Assembly (NCBI RefSeq): GCF_021530565.1
Contig: NZ_JAKGBI010000004.1
Location: 361,082 to 425,081 of the forward strand
Direction of reading: 5' to 3'
Length of the DNA: 64,000 nucleotides
From: Pseudoalteromonas sp. SMS1
GTDB taxonomy: Bacteria; Pseudomonadota; Gammaproteobacteria; Enterobacterales; Alteromonadaceae
Of this stretch, positions 45,874 to 55,395 are shown in pieces; the first letter of the stretch is position 1; each line of letters starts with the position of its first letter. The notes under the pieces were generated by a model that saw only the letters and a program-made list of their open reading frames with translations, had not been told where the DNA came from and made no database searches. The translations under genes and the position numbers were made by a program.

Positions 45874-47068
45874 TTATTGACTTACAATAACATGGCGTTT
45901 GACGACCTGCTCAATCGTGTTAAAGGCATGTATACATGGTTCACTGAGCCCGCAATTAAGAAAATACACGATACTCACATCTAATTCAGGTACGTAGATA
46001 TTATTTGATATATATCCATGATTGCCACCATTATGATGAAACACCGTGTAGCCATTAAACTGTTCCTTCCAAAGCCCCAATACATAATCTAGATTCGCCG
46101 ACACCTTCACTCGGCTGGCATCTCCCAACAGCGCCTCTCGCGCCGCTTGAGACAGCAAAACTTCATCTCTAAAAATACCTCTCATTAATGCCGCAACATC
46201 GAGTACAGATGACGCGATAGGGGTTGAAGCGGCTGTCACCTTGCTTAATATAGGACCTGTATTTATAAATGCCCCTGCTTGTTTTTCATAACCGGGTGTA
46301 AGCTGTGCAACATGATGTTCAATGCCAACCGAAAAGGTATCATTGAGCGCTAACCTGTCTATGATTTTATCTCGCATCGCCAGTGCGTTAGGGTGGTCTA
46401 ACACACTATCCATTATCATCCCGACAAGCACATAGTTACTGTTCGAATATTGACCCCCCTTCCCCAGGTTTAAAGTAGCCTGGGTGCCCATAGGCAAATC
46501 TTAGTAAGTCCTCATTGGCAATACCGCTTTTATAATTTGCCATAACAAATTCAACATAAGCGTCCTTACTGTCGGGGTCCGAGTAACTATAAACGCCGCT
46601 ACTGTGATTGAGTAACTGCCTGAGCGTGATTTGATCTGAATATTGTATCTGGCGAGTTATATCATGTGACAACCAGTTGTCTATTGTCATATCTAAGTCT
46701 AAGCGCCCTTCCTCACACAATTGCACCGCTAATAATGCAGTAAAGATTTTTCCACTACTTGCTAAATGGTAAACTGCACTTGGCTGCAATGCTTCTTGCG
46801 TCGTTAAGTTAGCAACGCCAGCGCTTGAGGTAAATGTATCGCTGGGTGAAGAGACATGTAAAATGATGCCATGAACTTCATGTGAAATCAGGTTATTTAT
46901 CAGTGTCTGATAGTGAAACCGCTTAACCCCTTGTTGCGGTGATGGCTTTATTTCTTGGTCAGGTTGAGGGAGTGTGTTTTCATTGGTGATACTGCCACAG
47001 GCACTTAGCCCTAACAAAGAAAATGTAATCAAAGCTGTGCATTTTGGTTGACTCATTTTGGTTTCCAT
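45874..47068 (-). pseudogene. Serine hydrolase (class C beta-lactamase family lipoprotein), frameshifted at a G6 tract
   Basis: Two overlapping reading frames together make one protein of about 395 residues. The first part has a lipobox (LSAC) and the SxxK catalytic motif (ASSGKIF); the second has the YSN motif (QYSNSNYVLVG) and the third-box HHNGGNHGY. The break is a run of six G on the coding strand (C6 at 46454-46459): with five G the frame passes straight from KPGEG into QYSNSNY. As written, translation stops 10 residues later, removing YSN and inactivating the enzyme. It may be a true frameshift, phase variation, or a sequencing error. The family includes beta-lactamases, peptidases and esterases; the substrate is unknown. 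Confidence 0.8.
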
Positions 47069-47168
47069 ATCGTTGTTCTTTTGAATCAGGTATATGGTGC
47101 ATCAAAATTTGAATACGTATCCGCTGGTCGCCAAATGTACCAATGTGTATCAATATTAATTTTTTCGC

Positions 47169-47192
47169 TAAAAAAAGGGCCAATGGCCCTTA
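47169..47192 (-). terminator. Rho-independent terminator of the DUF885 gene
   Basis: AAGGGCC (47175-47181) pairs with GGCCCTT (47185-47191) around three bases; on the minus strand seven T follow. Confidence 0.85.
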
Positions 47193-47208
47193 TTAAGCAT
47201 ACACATTC

Positions 47209-49083
47209 TTACATCGACTTGCGCTTCTCAACCCAACGCGCGATATCTTTTTCAACCAAAGCCAGTGGGCGAGCACCTTTTAATAAGATCTCATCATGAA
47301 AAGAAGTCATATCAAACTTGTCTCCCAATGCTTGTTGTGCCTCTTTTCTCAGCTCTTCAAACTTGAGCATACCCAGCTTATAACCTAGCGCTTGACCGGG
47401 CCAAGCTATATATCGATCAATCGCAGGGACAACATCACTCATGGCAGAACCAGTTGCTTCAGCGAAGTAAGCGATCGCTTCATCGCGACTCCACTTTTTG
47501 AAATGCAGTCCCGTATCAACTACTAAACGCGCAGCCCTATAGGCTTCCGCTTGCAATCGACCCAAGTCACCAAATGGGTCATTTTCATACATCCCCATTT
47601 CATAAGCGAGTAATTCAGAGTAAAGTGCCCACCCTTCAATATAGCCATTGAATGAAGCGTTTTGGCGCATCAGTCCAATATCCGTTTGCAACATATTCAG
47701 GGCTATTTGGAAGTGATGACCTGGCACTGCCTCATGATAAGTCAAGGTTTTCAAGCCAAAGCTCGGTACCGCTTTCATATCTTTCAAGTTAATGGCAAAG
47801 ACACCAGGGCGACTGCCATCTAACGACGGCCCATAATAGTAGCCACCAGGTGCGCCCGCTTCAACTTCAACAGGAATACGCTTCACTTCTACTTTTTGCG
47901 GCGGTAACGTTGAGAAATACTGTGGCGCTTTCTCATTAATCACTTCAATTTCGCCTCTTAAGAATGCCAATAATTCTTGGCGCCCTGCGTCGCTATTGTC
48001 AAATAAAAAGCGCGGCTCTTCATTGAGTTGCTTCATACGGTCGCTTACAGAGCCCTTGGTATAGCCATTGGCACGCAAAATTTCGTCCATTCTTTTGCTA
48101 ATACGGTCGACCTCGGCAAGCCCAACTTGATGAATTTGCTCAGCGGTCATATCAGAGTCTGCAAGATAAGTGATGGCATGCTGATAAAACGCTTCGCCAT
48201 TGGGCTGCGCCCAAATCCCAACTTTATTGGAAGCCTGCTGCGCTAGTGATTGCATTTCATTAGTCACGCGTTTAAATGCAGGATAAACCTGGTTAGCCAT
48301 GACATCAGCAGCCGCTTCTACATAGCTATTCTTCGTTTGTTCACTTAAACCATTCAGGCTATTTAGCTTGTCTTTAAAAGAGGTGACTAATATATGCTCG
48401 TTTGCATCAGGCTGCGTATACCCGTTTAAATAAGCCAGCGTATTTGGAAATAATGGCTTTGGCAAAATAACACCACGCTTGGCATCGGCAAGTACTTTTT
48501 CTCTTACTTGATCCACCATGTGAGCGAACGCACCAAGTCGCTCAACATAGGCTTTCGCATTCTCTTCGCTTTCAATACTATGCTGATTTTGCAGTACACT
48601 CGGTACATCCATCAATGGACCAGATATTTGGTTCACAATATAAGGTAAATGGCCACCCCACGTGTCTACGTAACCCGCTGCAAATACCTTATCGCCAGCG
48701 TAATAGCGCGCGATTACTTCATTCACTTGGACATGTAAAAGGTCTCTGTCAGACAATGCCGCAGATTGTAATTGCTTTAATTGCGCCGCCGCGCGGTCCA
48801 TATCAATTTGTAAAGCTTGCATCCCTGCCACGGAATAATCCGGTAGACGATTGGCGTACACACCATAATCGGCACTGTCTAATTTAAGTGAAGTCGCCAT
48901 TGCAGGCTGATGCGCGATGAATTCGCGTGTATATTGTTCAACGACCTTATCAACGTCCTGGCGACTGACCGCGTTTTGCGACGCCACTTGAACACCGCTC
49001 TTTATATTGCTGGAGGTTGTTTCCTGTGCACATCCAGTTATACCTATTATTACCGCTAAAGCGAGTGCGTTTAGCTTATTCAT
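47209..49083 (-). CDS. DUF885-family lipoprotein, putative metallopeptidase
   Basis: 624 residues from the ATG at 49083; GGGAG lies eight bases before it, which beats the in-frame GTG at 49092. The signal peptide ends in the lipobox ITGC, so it is lipid-anchored. The DUF885 domain fills the protein, with the HEAVPGHHFQ zinc-binding motif near residue 451 and a second Glu further on (EGWALYSE) as in HExxH metallopeptidases of this group. Members are thought to degrade peptides, though few are characterised. It is a single gene with its own terminator. Confidence 0.9.
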   Translation of the reverse strand: MNKLNALALAVIIGITGCAQETTSSNIKSGVQVASQNAVSRQDVDKVVEQYTREFIAHQPAMATSLKLDSADYGVYANRLPDYSVAGMQALQIDMDRAAAQLKQLQSAALSDRDLLHVQVNEVIARYYAGDKVFAAGYVDTWGGHLPYIVNQISGPLMDVPSVLQNQHSIESEENAKAYVERLGAFAHMVDQVREKVLADAKRGVILPKPLFPNTLAYLNGYTQPDANEHILVTSFKDKLNSLNGLSEQTKNSYVEAAADVMANQVYPAFKRVTNEMQSLAQQASNKVGIWAQPNGEAFYQHAITYLADSDMTAEQIHQVGLAEVDRISKRMDEILRANGYTKGSVSDRMKQLNEEPRFLFDNSDAGRQELLAFLRGEIEVINEKAPQYFSTLPPQKVEVKRIPVEVEAGAPGGYYYGPSLDGSRPGVFAINLKDMKAVPSFGLKTLTYHEAVPGHHFQIALNMLQTDIGLMRQNASFNGYIEGWALYSELLAYEMGMYENDPFGDLGRLQAEAYRAARLVVDTGLHFKKWSRDEAIAYFAEATGSAMSDVVPAIDRYIAWPGQALGYKLGMLKFEELRKEAQQALGDKFDMTSFHDEILLKGARPLALVEKDIARWVEKRKSM

Positions 49084-49462
49084 GTGAGCCACTCCCAGAG
49101 TATATTAACTAATTTCGGCTATAGAAATAGCATATTTGTAGACAATATACAGCCATATGAGACAAGTATTGGGCAACCGCTTAACTTGGACAAATCCATA
49201 CTGCATGATAAGCAACAATATCAAATTCATAAGACTTAATTACACGTTATCTCGACACCAATTTAAATAAATAAACCATTGATAATAATACTTATAAAAA
49301 TAGACACCACGACTATACAGCGCGCAACCATGTTCTAAATCAAAGTTTAATAAATGTCATTATAGGTACAATTGTGCTGAAAAATCGACTTCTTAAAAAT
49401 GCATTGCCCTAACCTAAAATCTATATGTGATTTCAGGATTGGCCACAAAAAAGGAAATAATG
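49084..49462. other. Divergent intergenic region before the deacetylase gene
   Basis: 379 A/T-rich bases with no supported gene. It must contain promoters for the DUF885 and deacetylase genes. I see repeated GACACCA at 49254 and 49302 but no clear CRP, NagC or ChiS-type site. Confidence 0.4.
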
Positions 49463-51034
49463 ATGAAGTTTAAGCTCACCTCAATTGCGTTCGGGATAAT
49501 TGCTGGTATAACCGTGGCACCCCACGTACACGCGCTCGATACCTCTATACATAACCCAAGTACACAAGCGCACAACGCACACTATAACTACACCGACTAT
49601 CAGCCCTGGAGCCAAATGCCGCCTTCCCAATTAAGGCCTGTTCAGGTACCGCTTTTTATTTCAATTGGCTTTGATGATAACGGTTCAAAAGAGGGGATGG
49701 ATTGGATCATCGACTTTACGCGAAACCTGCATAATGCGACAGGTACAAACAACACTGCCACGTTTGATGGTAGCCCCATTAGGTTCAGCTTTTACAATAC
49801 ACCCTCGTACATTGAATCAATCGCGAATGATCCTGTCGGAATTAAACACGCCTGGAGAGAAGCATGGTTAAATGGCCACGAAATTGGCAACCACACATGG
49901 AGCCATCGAGATGGAGGACCGGATACCAATAACTTCTCCGAGCAAGAATGGATCGAAGAGCTGACCGTTACACAGACTTGGCTAAGTAAACCGTTTGATG
50001 CGACTGAAGTAGATACTGGCGCAAACGACGCAGCTGGACCAGGTATTCCTAGAAACGAGATTGTCGGATTTAGAACACCATACCTCAATCACAATAATGC
50101 TCTTTTCTCGGCTCTGGTGAAGGGTCATTTTGTATACGATACAAGCATCGAAGAAGGTTGGGGCAGCCAATATAACGGTACCAATAACCCATGGCCTTAT
50201 ACGATGGATCATGGCACACCAACCAAACGGGTTGGTAAACCCGATGTAGGCAATTTCCCAGGCCTTTGGCAACTCCCTTCAAATGTCTTCGAAAAGCCTC
50301 TTGGCGGCAAAATGGTGGCGTTTGATACCAATATGTGGGTTGGTAGTGCGATGAGTAAAGAAGAAGTACTTGAGATCTTAAAACATAACTTACACTTGCG
50401 CTTAGCAGGAAATCGCTCTCCTTTACTATACGGTGCACATGCAAATATTTACGCTGCTGAGTATGACAAAGGGGGTCGAGCAACCACTTATCTAGAGCGC
50501 CAACAAGCAATTGAAGAGTTTATTCACTACGCATTGAGCTTAAAAGTAAATGGCCAACCTGTGGTGCGTGTCGTGCCCTTTAAAGATATTGTGGAATGGA
50601 TGAGAAACCCAAAACCACTGACAGATGGTAAAGTCGTGACTGTACAGAGTATTGGCGCCAGCCCCACCTTCACCCAAGGCAATGTCTACCGCAAAGGCGA
50701 CCAAGTATATCATAACGGTCAATACTTCGAAGCCAAATGGTATGCAGACACGGCACCAGGTACACTCGCGATAGACTATGACCCATGGAAGTTAATTACC
50801 AAGAAACAAGCAACCAAAGTGATACACTTAGGATCCGTGACGCCCTCAGGTGATACGTTTGGTGATGTATTGGTCAGCCCTCACAAAGGACAAACTTTTT
50901 TATTTGAGGCGGCAGCAAACGCGCGAGTCAAAAGTGTCACGCTCAATGGTATCAATATAGGCGCACTGACAGAGTATACCTTTAAAGATCTCACCTCAAA
51001 CCAGACACTGACCGTTGAGTTTGAAAATAAATAA
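49463..51034 (+). CDS. Secreted polysaccharide deacetylase, chitin oligosaccharide type, with chitin-binding domain
   Basis: 523 residues from the ATG at 49463 (AAGGA seven bases before; the ATG one codon earlier is also possible). A signal peptide (about 1-25, ending HVHALD) leads to a NodB/CE4 catalytic domain: FDD at about 70-71, NHTWSH metal ligands at about 141-146, RTPYL, and LLYGAH near the end. A chitin-binding-like domain (GNVYRKGDQVYHNGQYFEA, about 405-450) and a small beta domain with HKGQTFLFEAAANARVKSVTL follow. It is close to the Vibrio/Alteromonas chitin oligosaccharide deacetylase, which removes acetyl groups from GlcNAc oligomers during chitin use. Substrate is inferred. Confidence 0.9.
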   Translation: MKFKLTSIAFGIIAGITVAPHVHALDTSIHNPSTQAHNAHYNYTDYQPWSQMPPSQLRPVQVPLFISIGFDDNGSKEGMDWIIDFTRNLHNATGTNNTATFDGSPIRFSFYNTPSYIESIANDPVGIKHAWREAWLNGHEIGNHTWSHRDGGPDTNNFSEQEWIEELTVTQTWLSKPFDATEVDTGANDAAGPGIPRNEIVGFRTPYLNHNNALFSALVKGHFVYDTSIEEGWGSQYNGTNNPWPYTMDHGTPTKRVGKPDVGNFPGLWQLPSNVFEKPLGGKMVAFDTNMWVGSAMSKEEVLEILKHNLHLRLAGNRSPLLYGAHANIYAAEYDKGGRATTYLERQQAIEEFIHYALSLKVNGQPVVRVVPFKDIVEWMRNPKPLTDGKVVTVQSIGASPTFTQGNVYRKGDQVYHNGQYFEAKWYADTAPGTLAIDYDPWKLITKKQATKVIHLGSVTPSGDTFGDVLVSPHKGQTFLFEAAANARVKSVTLNGINIGALTEYTFKDLTSNQTLTVEFENK

Positions 51035-51041
51035 GTGAACA

Positions 51042-51066
51042 AGCCGTCCTAGGGCGGCCTTTCTAA
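51042..51066. terminator. Terminator hairpin between deacetylase and mltG genes
   Basis: GCCGTCC (51043-51049) pairs with GGGCGGC (51052-51058; one G-U pair) with a short T run after it. It sits between two convergent genes. Confidence 0.65.
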
Positions 51067-51067
51067 T

Positions 51068-52048
51068 TCATTTCTTCAAAATGTATTTACGGACAGCCCG
51101 ATTGTGCTCTTTCAGTGATTTAGAAAAGTGGTGCTCGCCGTTGCCTTTTGAAACAAAGTAGAAATAATCCGTCTTTTTTGGCTGCACTGCAGCCAACAGC
51201 GCATCCTGTGATGGCATAGCAATCGGTGTGGGTGGTAAACCATTAATGCGATAGGTGTTATACGGTGTATGCTCTTTTAAATGAACACGTTTGATGTCAC
51301 CCTGATACCTCGCTCCTAAGCCATAAATGACGGTTGGATCTGTTTGAAGCCGCATGCCCTTATTCAGCCGATTGTGAAATACAGAGGAGATGGTACTGCG
51401 CTCTGCAGCCTTCCCTGACTCCTTTTCTATAATCGAGGCCAATATGAGGGCTTCATATTTATTTTTAAGCGGAATATCCGCCTCTCTTTTCGTCCACACC
51501 TCGTCAAGCTGGCGCTTCATTTTATTATGCGCTCTAGTTAGCAATGCTGATGCGCTTGTCCCTCCCTCATAATGATACGTTTCAGGATACAACCATCCCT
51601 CTGGGTGTGCATTACCAAACTGAAAATGAGCCTCGACATCAACTTGTGGTATGTCAAAAACCAAAAATTCGCGCCCTTTTAGTTTTTCAACAATGGCTTG
51701 ATAACTTTCACCTTCAATAATTGTAAAAGTGAAATCAGCCTTAATGCCTTTGTTGATTTTGTTGATAGCTGACCATACCGTCAGGGCGGATATCTCATAT
51801 ACGCCCGCTTTTAAAGTAAAAAGGTTTGGGTTTAACTTACTGTACAACTTGTAAGGCAAACAGCTATCTAACGCACCTTCTGCTTGCCATTTATTACATA
51901 GCTGGTTGAACGTATCTCCGCTCTCTATCTGTACATATTGCTGGTTAAGAGACAAAGGCTCATTATGTATCCGCGCATACAGACTGTAACTCAAAAAAAC
52001 AACAATGGAGGCTAATAATGCAACAACAAACAACACGTAGCGGATCAT
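51068..52048 (-). CDS. mltG: Endolytic murein transglycosylase
   Basis: 326 residues. A single N-terminal membrane helix (about 3-25) anchors the periplasmic enzyme. A LysM-like segment (VQIESGDTFNQLCNKW) and the YceG catalytic domain follow, with the catalytic Glu in ILASIIEKESG near residue 207 and TDPTVIYGLG and PYNTYRINGLPPTPI motifs. MltG cleaves nascent glycan strands and sets their length during peptidoglycan synthesis. Its ATG overlaps the pabC stop (ATGA). The usual next genes, tmk and holB, do not follow here. Confidence 0.96.
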   Translation of the reverse strand: MIRYVLFVVALLASIVVFLSYSLYARIHNEPLSLNQQYVQIESGDTFNQLCNKWQAEGALDSCLPYKLYSKLNPNLFTLKAGVYEISALTVWSAINKINKGIKADFTFTIIEGESYQAIVEKLKGREFLVFDIPQVDVEAHFQFGNAHPEGWLYPETYHYEGGTSASALLTRAHNKMKRQLDEVWTKREADIPLKNKYEALILASIIEKESGKAAERSTISSVFHNRLNKGMRLQTDPTVIYGLGARYQGDIKRVHLKEHTPYNTYRINGLPPTPIAMPSQDALLAAVQPKKTDYFYFVSKGNGEHHFSKSLKEHNRAVRKYILKK

Positions 52049-52809
52049 TCAGGTGCTTCTATCTCTTCTTTTAATTGCAAAGCAGTTTGCACATCAAATA
52101 TTTGTTTGTCTAGTGATTTAACTGGCACAAGTCCCATCAGGCTGTTACATAGATAGATGGCATCCGCCTGCGCTAAGTCCTGCCGCTGTACCCTTTGCGC
52201 TGTCACTTTAAATTGACTGCACACATGTTGTAAATATACACCGGCTATGCCACACATATCTAATTTTGGCGTAAAGGCGCGACCGTTTTTAACTACTAGA
52301 ATATTACTTGCCGAGCTTTCTATTACATTACCGGCTATGTCTTCGACAATGACATCGTCAAATGCACTGTGCTGCGCTCCGCGTTTAATCATCACTTGTT
52401 CCAACCGATTAAGTGTTTTAAGCCCTGCGAATAAAGGCTGATGCCCCAGCTGTATCTCGCTGTAACCGAGCGACACGCCCTTCTGCTGCCAGTCATGATA
52501 ATGGCTTGGTAGTTCCCCTTGCGTGATAATGAGATTTGGGCTCGGTTCTTCTGGTACACCATACCCTCTTCCGCCACAACCCCGGGTAACTAATACCTTC
52601 AAAAACCCCCTCTTGCGCTGCCGTGCGATCTCTAGACATTCATTAGTCAATTGGGCATAGTCCAACGGTGGAAAGCCCAGTCTTTTTTCACATTCTTGGA
52701 GTCGTGCCAGATGATAATGCCATAAAGAAAGCTTTTGGGAGTCTATTTTTACCGTTGTAAAAAAGCCATCTCCATAATTCAATCCACGGTCTTTGTCACT
52801 TATGTCCAT
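52045..52809 (-). CDS. pabC: Aminodeoxychorismate lyase
   Basis: 254 residues from the ATG at 52809, preceded by GGAG; the frame extends upstream to a TTG that lacks a site. It is a PLP fold-type IV enzyme that releases p-aminobenzoate from aminodeoxychorismate for folate synthesis. The DRGLNYGDGFFTT motif near the N-terminus, catalytic Lys in GLKTLNRLEQV, and the SSASNILV motif are seen. It lies between fabF (with a hairpin terminator in the gap) and mltG, as in E. coli. Confidence 0.95.
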   Translation of the reverse strand: MDISDKDRGLNYGDGFFTTVKIDSQKLSLWHYHLARLQECEKRLGFPPLDYAQLTNECLEIARQRKRGFLKVLVTRGCGGRGYGVPEEPSPNLIITQGELPSHYHDWQQKGVSLGYSEIQLGHQPLFAGLKTLNRLEQVMIKRGAQHSAFDDVIVEDIAGNVIESSASNILVVKNGRAFTPKLDMCGIAGVYLQHVCSQFKVTAQRVQRQDLAQADAIYLCNSLMGLVPVKSLDKQIFDVQTALQLKEEIEAPE

Positions 52810-52820
52810 ACGTTTCTCCA

Positions 52821-52850
52821 AAAATAGAAAAGCCCGGCATAGCCAGGCTT
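52821..52850 (-). terminator. Hairpin terminator between fabF and pabC
   Basis: On the minus strand AAGCCTGGC pairs with GCCGGGCTT (one U-G pair) around TAT, followed by TTCTATTTTT. It could reduce pabC-mltG expression relative to the fab genes. Confidence 0.75.
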
Positions 52851-52871
52851 ATCTCAGTCTTGATATTTAAT

Positions 52872-54110
52872 TTAAATCTTTTTAAATAACAAGGAACCGT
52901 TTGTTCCACCAAAACCAAACGAGTTACACAAAGCATAATCAAGCTTAGCATCTCGCGCTGTATGCGGAACATAGTCTAAATCGCACCCTTCATCAGGGTT
53001 GTCTAAGTTGATCGTTGGCGATACCTTTTGGTCAACCAACGATAGGATGCTGATAATCGACTCAACAGAACCCGCAGCTCCTAATAAATGGCCCATCATT
53101 GACTTCGATGAACTCACCATTACGTTGTTTGCAGCATCGCCAAAAATCGATTTGACCGCTGAAGTCTCGGCGATGTCACCCGCTGGTGTAGATGTACCAT
53201 GAGCGTTGATATAACCGATTTGCTCCGCATTAACACCAGCATCATTTAAGGCATTCTCCATCGCCAGTGCAGCACCGGACCCATCTTCAGGTGGTGATGT
53301 CATGTGATAAGCATCTCCACTCATACCAAAACCAACAAGTTCAGCGTAAATTTTTGCACCGCGTGCTTTAGCGTGCTCGTACTCTTCAAGTACGATTACG
53401 CCAGCGCCGTCTGCAAGTACAAAACCATCACGATCTTTGTCCCAAGGACGAGACGCGGCTTGTGGATCATCATTACGGGTAGAAAGCGCACGTGCAGCAC
53501 TGAATCCACCCATGCCAATTGGAGTAGATGCTTTTTCTGCACCACCTGCAACCATTGCATCAGCATCGCCATATGCAATCATTCGCGCCGCATGACCAAT
53601 GTTATGTAAACCCGTTGTACATGCCGTGACGATTGAAATGTTCGGCCCTCTTAGTCCATGCATAATGGATAAGTGGCCAGAAATCATGTTAATGATAGTT
53701 GATGGCACATAAAACGGAGAAAGCTTACGAGGACCACTTGCAATTAATTTGTGGTGATTTTCTTCGATAAGCGTTAGACCACCAATACCTGAACCGACTG
53801 CAACGCCTACGCGTGCTGCGTTTTGATCAGTGATCTCTAAACCTGAATCCTTTAATGCTTGGACACCAGCTGCGATACCATATTGAATAAACAAGTCCAT
53901 TTTTTTTGTGTCTTTTTTGGACATGTATTCTGTCGCATCAAAGTCGTTGACCAAGCCAGCAAACTTAGTTCCAAAACTCGATGTATCAAAATGCGTGATA
54001 TTTGAAATGCCACTGCGACCTTCTAACAGGCCTTGCCAGGTTGACTGAACATCATTACCTAGCGGCGTCAACATACCTAAGCCAGTTACTACGACTCGAC
54101 GTTTAGCCAC
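52872..54110 (-). CDS. fabF: 3-oxoacyl-ACP synthase II
   Basis: 412 residues from the GTG at 54110, which has GGAGG five bases before it and fits E. coli FabF length. It condenses malonyl-ACP with long acyl-ACP in fatty-acid elongation and affects unsaturated chain length. The thiolase-fold catalytic Cys is in TACTTG near residue 164, with the two His in HGTSTPAGD and MGHLLGAAG. It follows acpP after an 80-base gap with a strong hairpin. Confidence 0.97.
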   Translation of the reverse strand: MAKRRVVVTGLGMLTPLGNDVQSTWQGLLEGRSGISNITHFDTSSFGTKFAGLVNDFDATEYMSKKDTKKMDLFIQYGIAAGVQALKDSGLEITDQNAARVGVAVGSGIGGLTLIEENHHKLIASGPRKLSPFYVPSTIINMISGHLSIMHGLRGPNISIVTACTTGLHNIGHAARMIAYGDADAMVAGGAEKASTPIGMGGFSAARALSTRNDDPQAASRPWDKDRDGFVLADGAGVIVLEEYEHAKARGAKIYAELVGFGMSGDAYHMTSPPEDGSGAALAMENALNDAGVNAEQIGYINAHGTSTPAGDIAETSAVKSIFGDAANNVMVSSSKSMMGHLLGAAGSVESIISILSLVDQKVSPTINLDNPDEGCDLDYVPHTARDAKLDYALCNSFGFGGTNGSLLFKKI

Positions 54111-54157
54111 GGTTTCCTCCAAAAAGGGATTTGAATTTTGCGGGGGTAGAATGAATG

Positions 54158-54177
54158 AGGGCAGCGAGTGCTGCCCT
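54158..54177 (-). terminator. Intercistronic hairpin between acpP and fabF
   Basis: AGGGCAGC (54158-54165) pairs with GCTGCCCT (54170-54177) around GAGT. No T run follows on the minus strand, so it is more likely a partial terminator or mRNA-stability element that lets acpP exceed fabF expression. Confidence 0.55.
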
Positions 54178-54190
54178 TCAGATCCGTTAA

Positions 54191-54427
54191 TTACTCAGCG
54201 TGAGCAGTAACGTAGTCGATCGCTGCCTGAACAGTCGTGATTTTCTCAGCTTCTTCATCAGGGATCTCTGTGTCGAACTCTTCTTCTAGAGCCATTACTA
54301 GCTCAACAGTATCAAGAGAATCAGCACCTAGGTCGTCTACGAAAGACGCTTCAGATTTAACTTCTTCTTCTTTAACACCTAGTTGTTCAACGATGATTTT
54401 TTTTACGCGTTCTTGGATGTCGCTCAT
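54191..54427 (-). CDS. acpP: Acyl carrier protein
   Basis: 78 residues, acidic and helical. The phosphopantetheine-attachment serine is in [10 protein letters not shown], and the sequence is near-identical in pattern to E. coli AcpP. It carries growing acyl chains for FabD, FabG and FabF and supplies PlsX. AAGGA lies seven bases before the ATG. The 209-base gap upstream suggests its own promoter, as in E. coli. Confidence 0.98.
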   Translation of the reverse strand: MSDIQERVKKIIVEQLGVKEEEVKSEASFVDDLGADSLDTVELVMALEEEFDTEIPDEEAEKITTVQAAIDYVTAHAE

Positions 54428-54510
54428 TCTTCTTTCCTTTATTAAAACGCTTTTGCGTTAATTTTCAGATTGCGGCGTAGTTTACGGCGCATCATGTATG
54501 GATTCAAGGA

Positions 54511-54544
54511 TTGACCATGACTTTTTTGTCTGGTCAAACCTGTT
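54511..54544. promoter_or_regulatory. Inverted repeat with FadR-like half, upstream of acpP
   Basis: TTGACCA (54511-54517) and TGGTCAA (54531-54537) are a perfect inverted repeat, 13 bases apart. The segment 54528-54544 also resembles a FadR operator (CTGGTC-A-AACC-T-GTT), matching 12 of 16 defined positions. It lies about 100 bases before acpP. Binding is inferred. Confidence 0.35.
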
Positions 54545-54636
54545 ACGAAATATTTTTTTACTTTATCGCCTATTTTAAGCCCAATTTCAAGCTCGTTTGC
54601 GGCAAGATCACAAAAATTTAAATTAAATTGTAATCT

Positions 54637-55383
54637 TTAAACCATATACATCGCACCATTAACATGCAATGTTTCGCCTGAAATGTACGCCGCAGCATCT
54701 GACGCTAAGTATGCAACTGCTGCTGCAATCTCTTCAGGCTGTCCTAAACGACCTGCTGGCACGTTTGCAAGCGTTGCCGCTTTTTGCTCATCAGTTAGCT
54801 CATCAGTCATATCAGTTTTGATAAAGCCCGGTGCGATGACATTAACAGTAATACCACGAGATGCCACTTCACGAGCCAATGATTTAGAAAAACCAATGAC
54901 ACCTGCTTTAGCAGCTGCATAGTTTGCCTGACCCGCATTACCCATTGTACCAACAACCGAACCAATGTTGATAATACGGCCACACTTTTTCTTCATCATT
55001 GGGCGAAGTACCGCTTTTGATAAACGATAGATTGCACTTAAATTTGTGTCAATGATATCAGTCCACTCATCGTCTTTCATACGCATAAGTAAGTTGTCGC
55101 GCGTGATACCCGCATTGTTAACAAGCACATCTATGTCACCGAAATCAGCTTTTATCTGCTTTAATACAGCATCAATTGATTCAACATCTGTGACGTTCAG
55201 CTTGTATCCTTTACCGTTTTCACCAAGATACTCACTGATTTTTTCTGCACCTGAATCACTCGTCGCAGTACCCAACACTGTCGCACCCTGTGCAACCAAT
55301 GTTTGTGCTACTGACTTACCGATGCCTCTACTTGCACCAGTCACTAAAACAATTTTACCTTCTAGACCAAAAATATTTGACAT
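54637..55383 (-). CDS. fabG: 3-oxoacyl-ACP reductase
   Basis: 248 residues, a short-chain dehydrogenase that reduces 3-oxoacyl-ACP with NADPH. It has the GASRGIG cofactor loop (about 16-22), NNAGI, the catalytic Ser in NIGSVVG, and YAAAKAG (Tyr and Lys). It follows fabD by 12 bases and is 209 bases before acpP. Confidence 0.97.
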   Translation of the reverse strand: MSNIFGLEGKIVLVTGASRGIGKSVAQTLVAQGATVLGTATSDSGAEKISEYLGENGKGYKLNVTDVESIDAVLKQIKADFGDIDVLVNNAGITRDNLLMRMKDDEWTDIIDTNLSAIYRLSKAVLRPMMKKKCGRIINIGSVVGTMGNAGQANYAAAKAGVIGFSKSLAREVASRGITVNVIAPGFIKTDMTDELTDEQKAATLANVPAGRLGQPEEIAAAVAYLASDAAAYISGETLHVNGAMYMV

Positions 55384-55395
55384 TTTTCTTCTCTA

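Noticed and set aside
45874..47068. Two separate hydrolase genes
   Set aside because: The parts complement each other as one class C beta-lactamase fold, and a one-base change in the G6 tract joins them.
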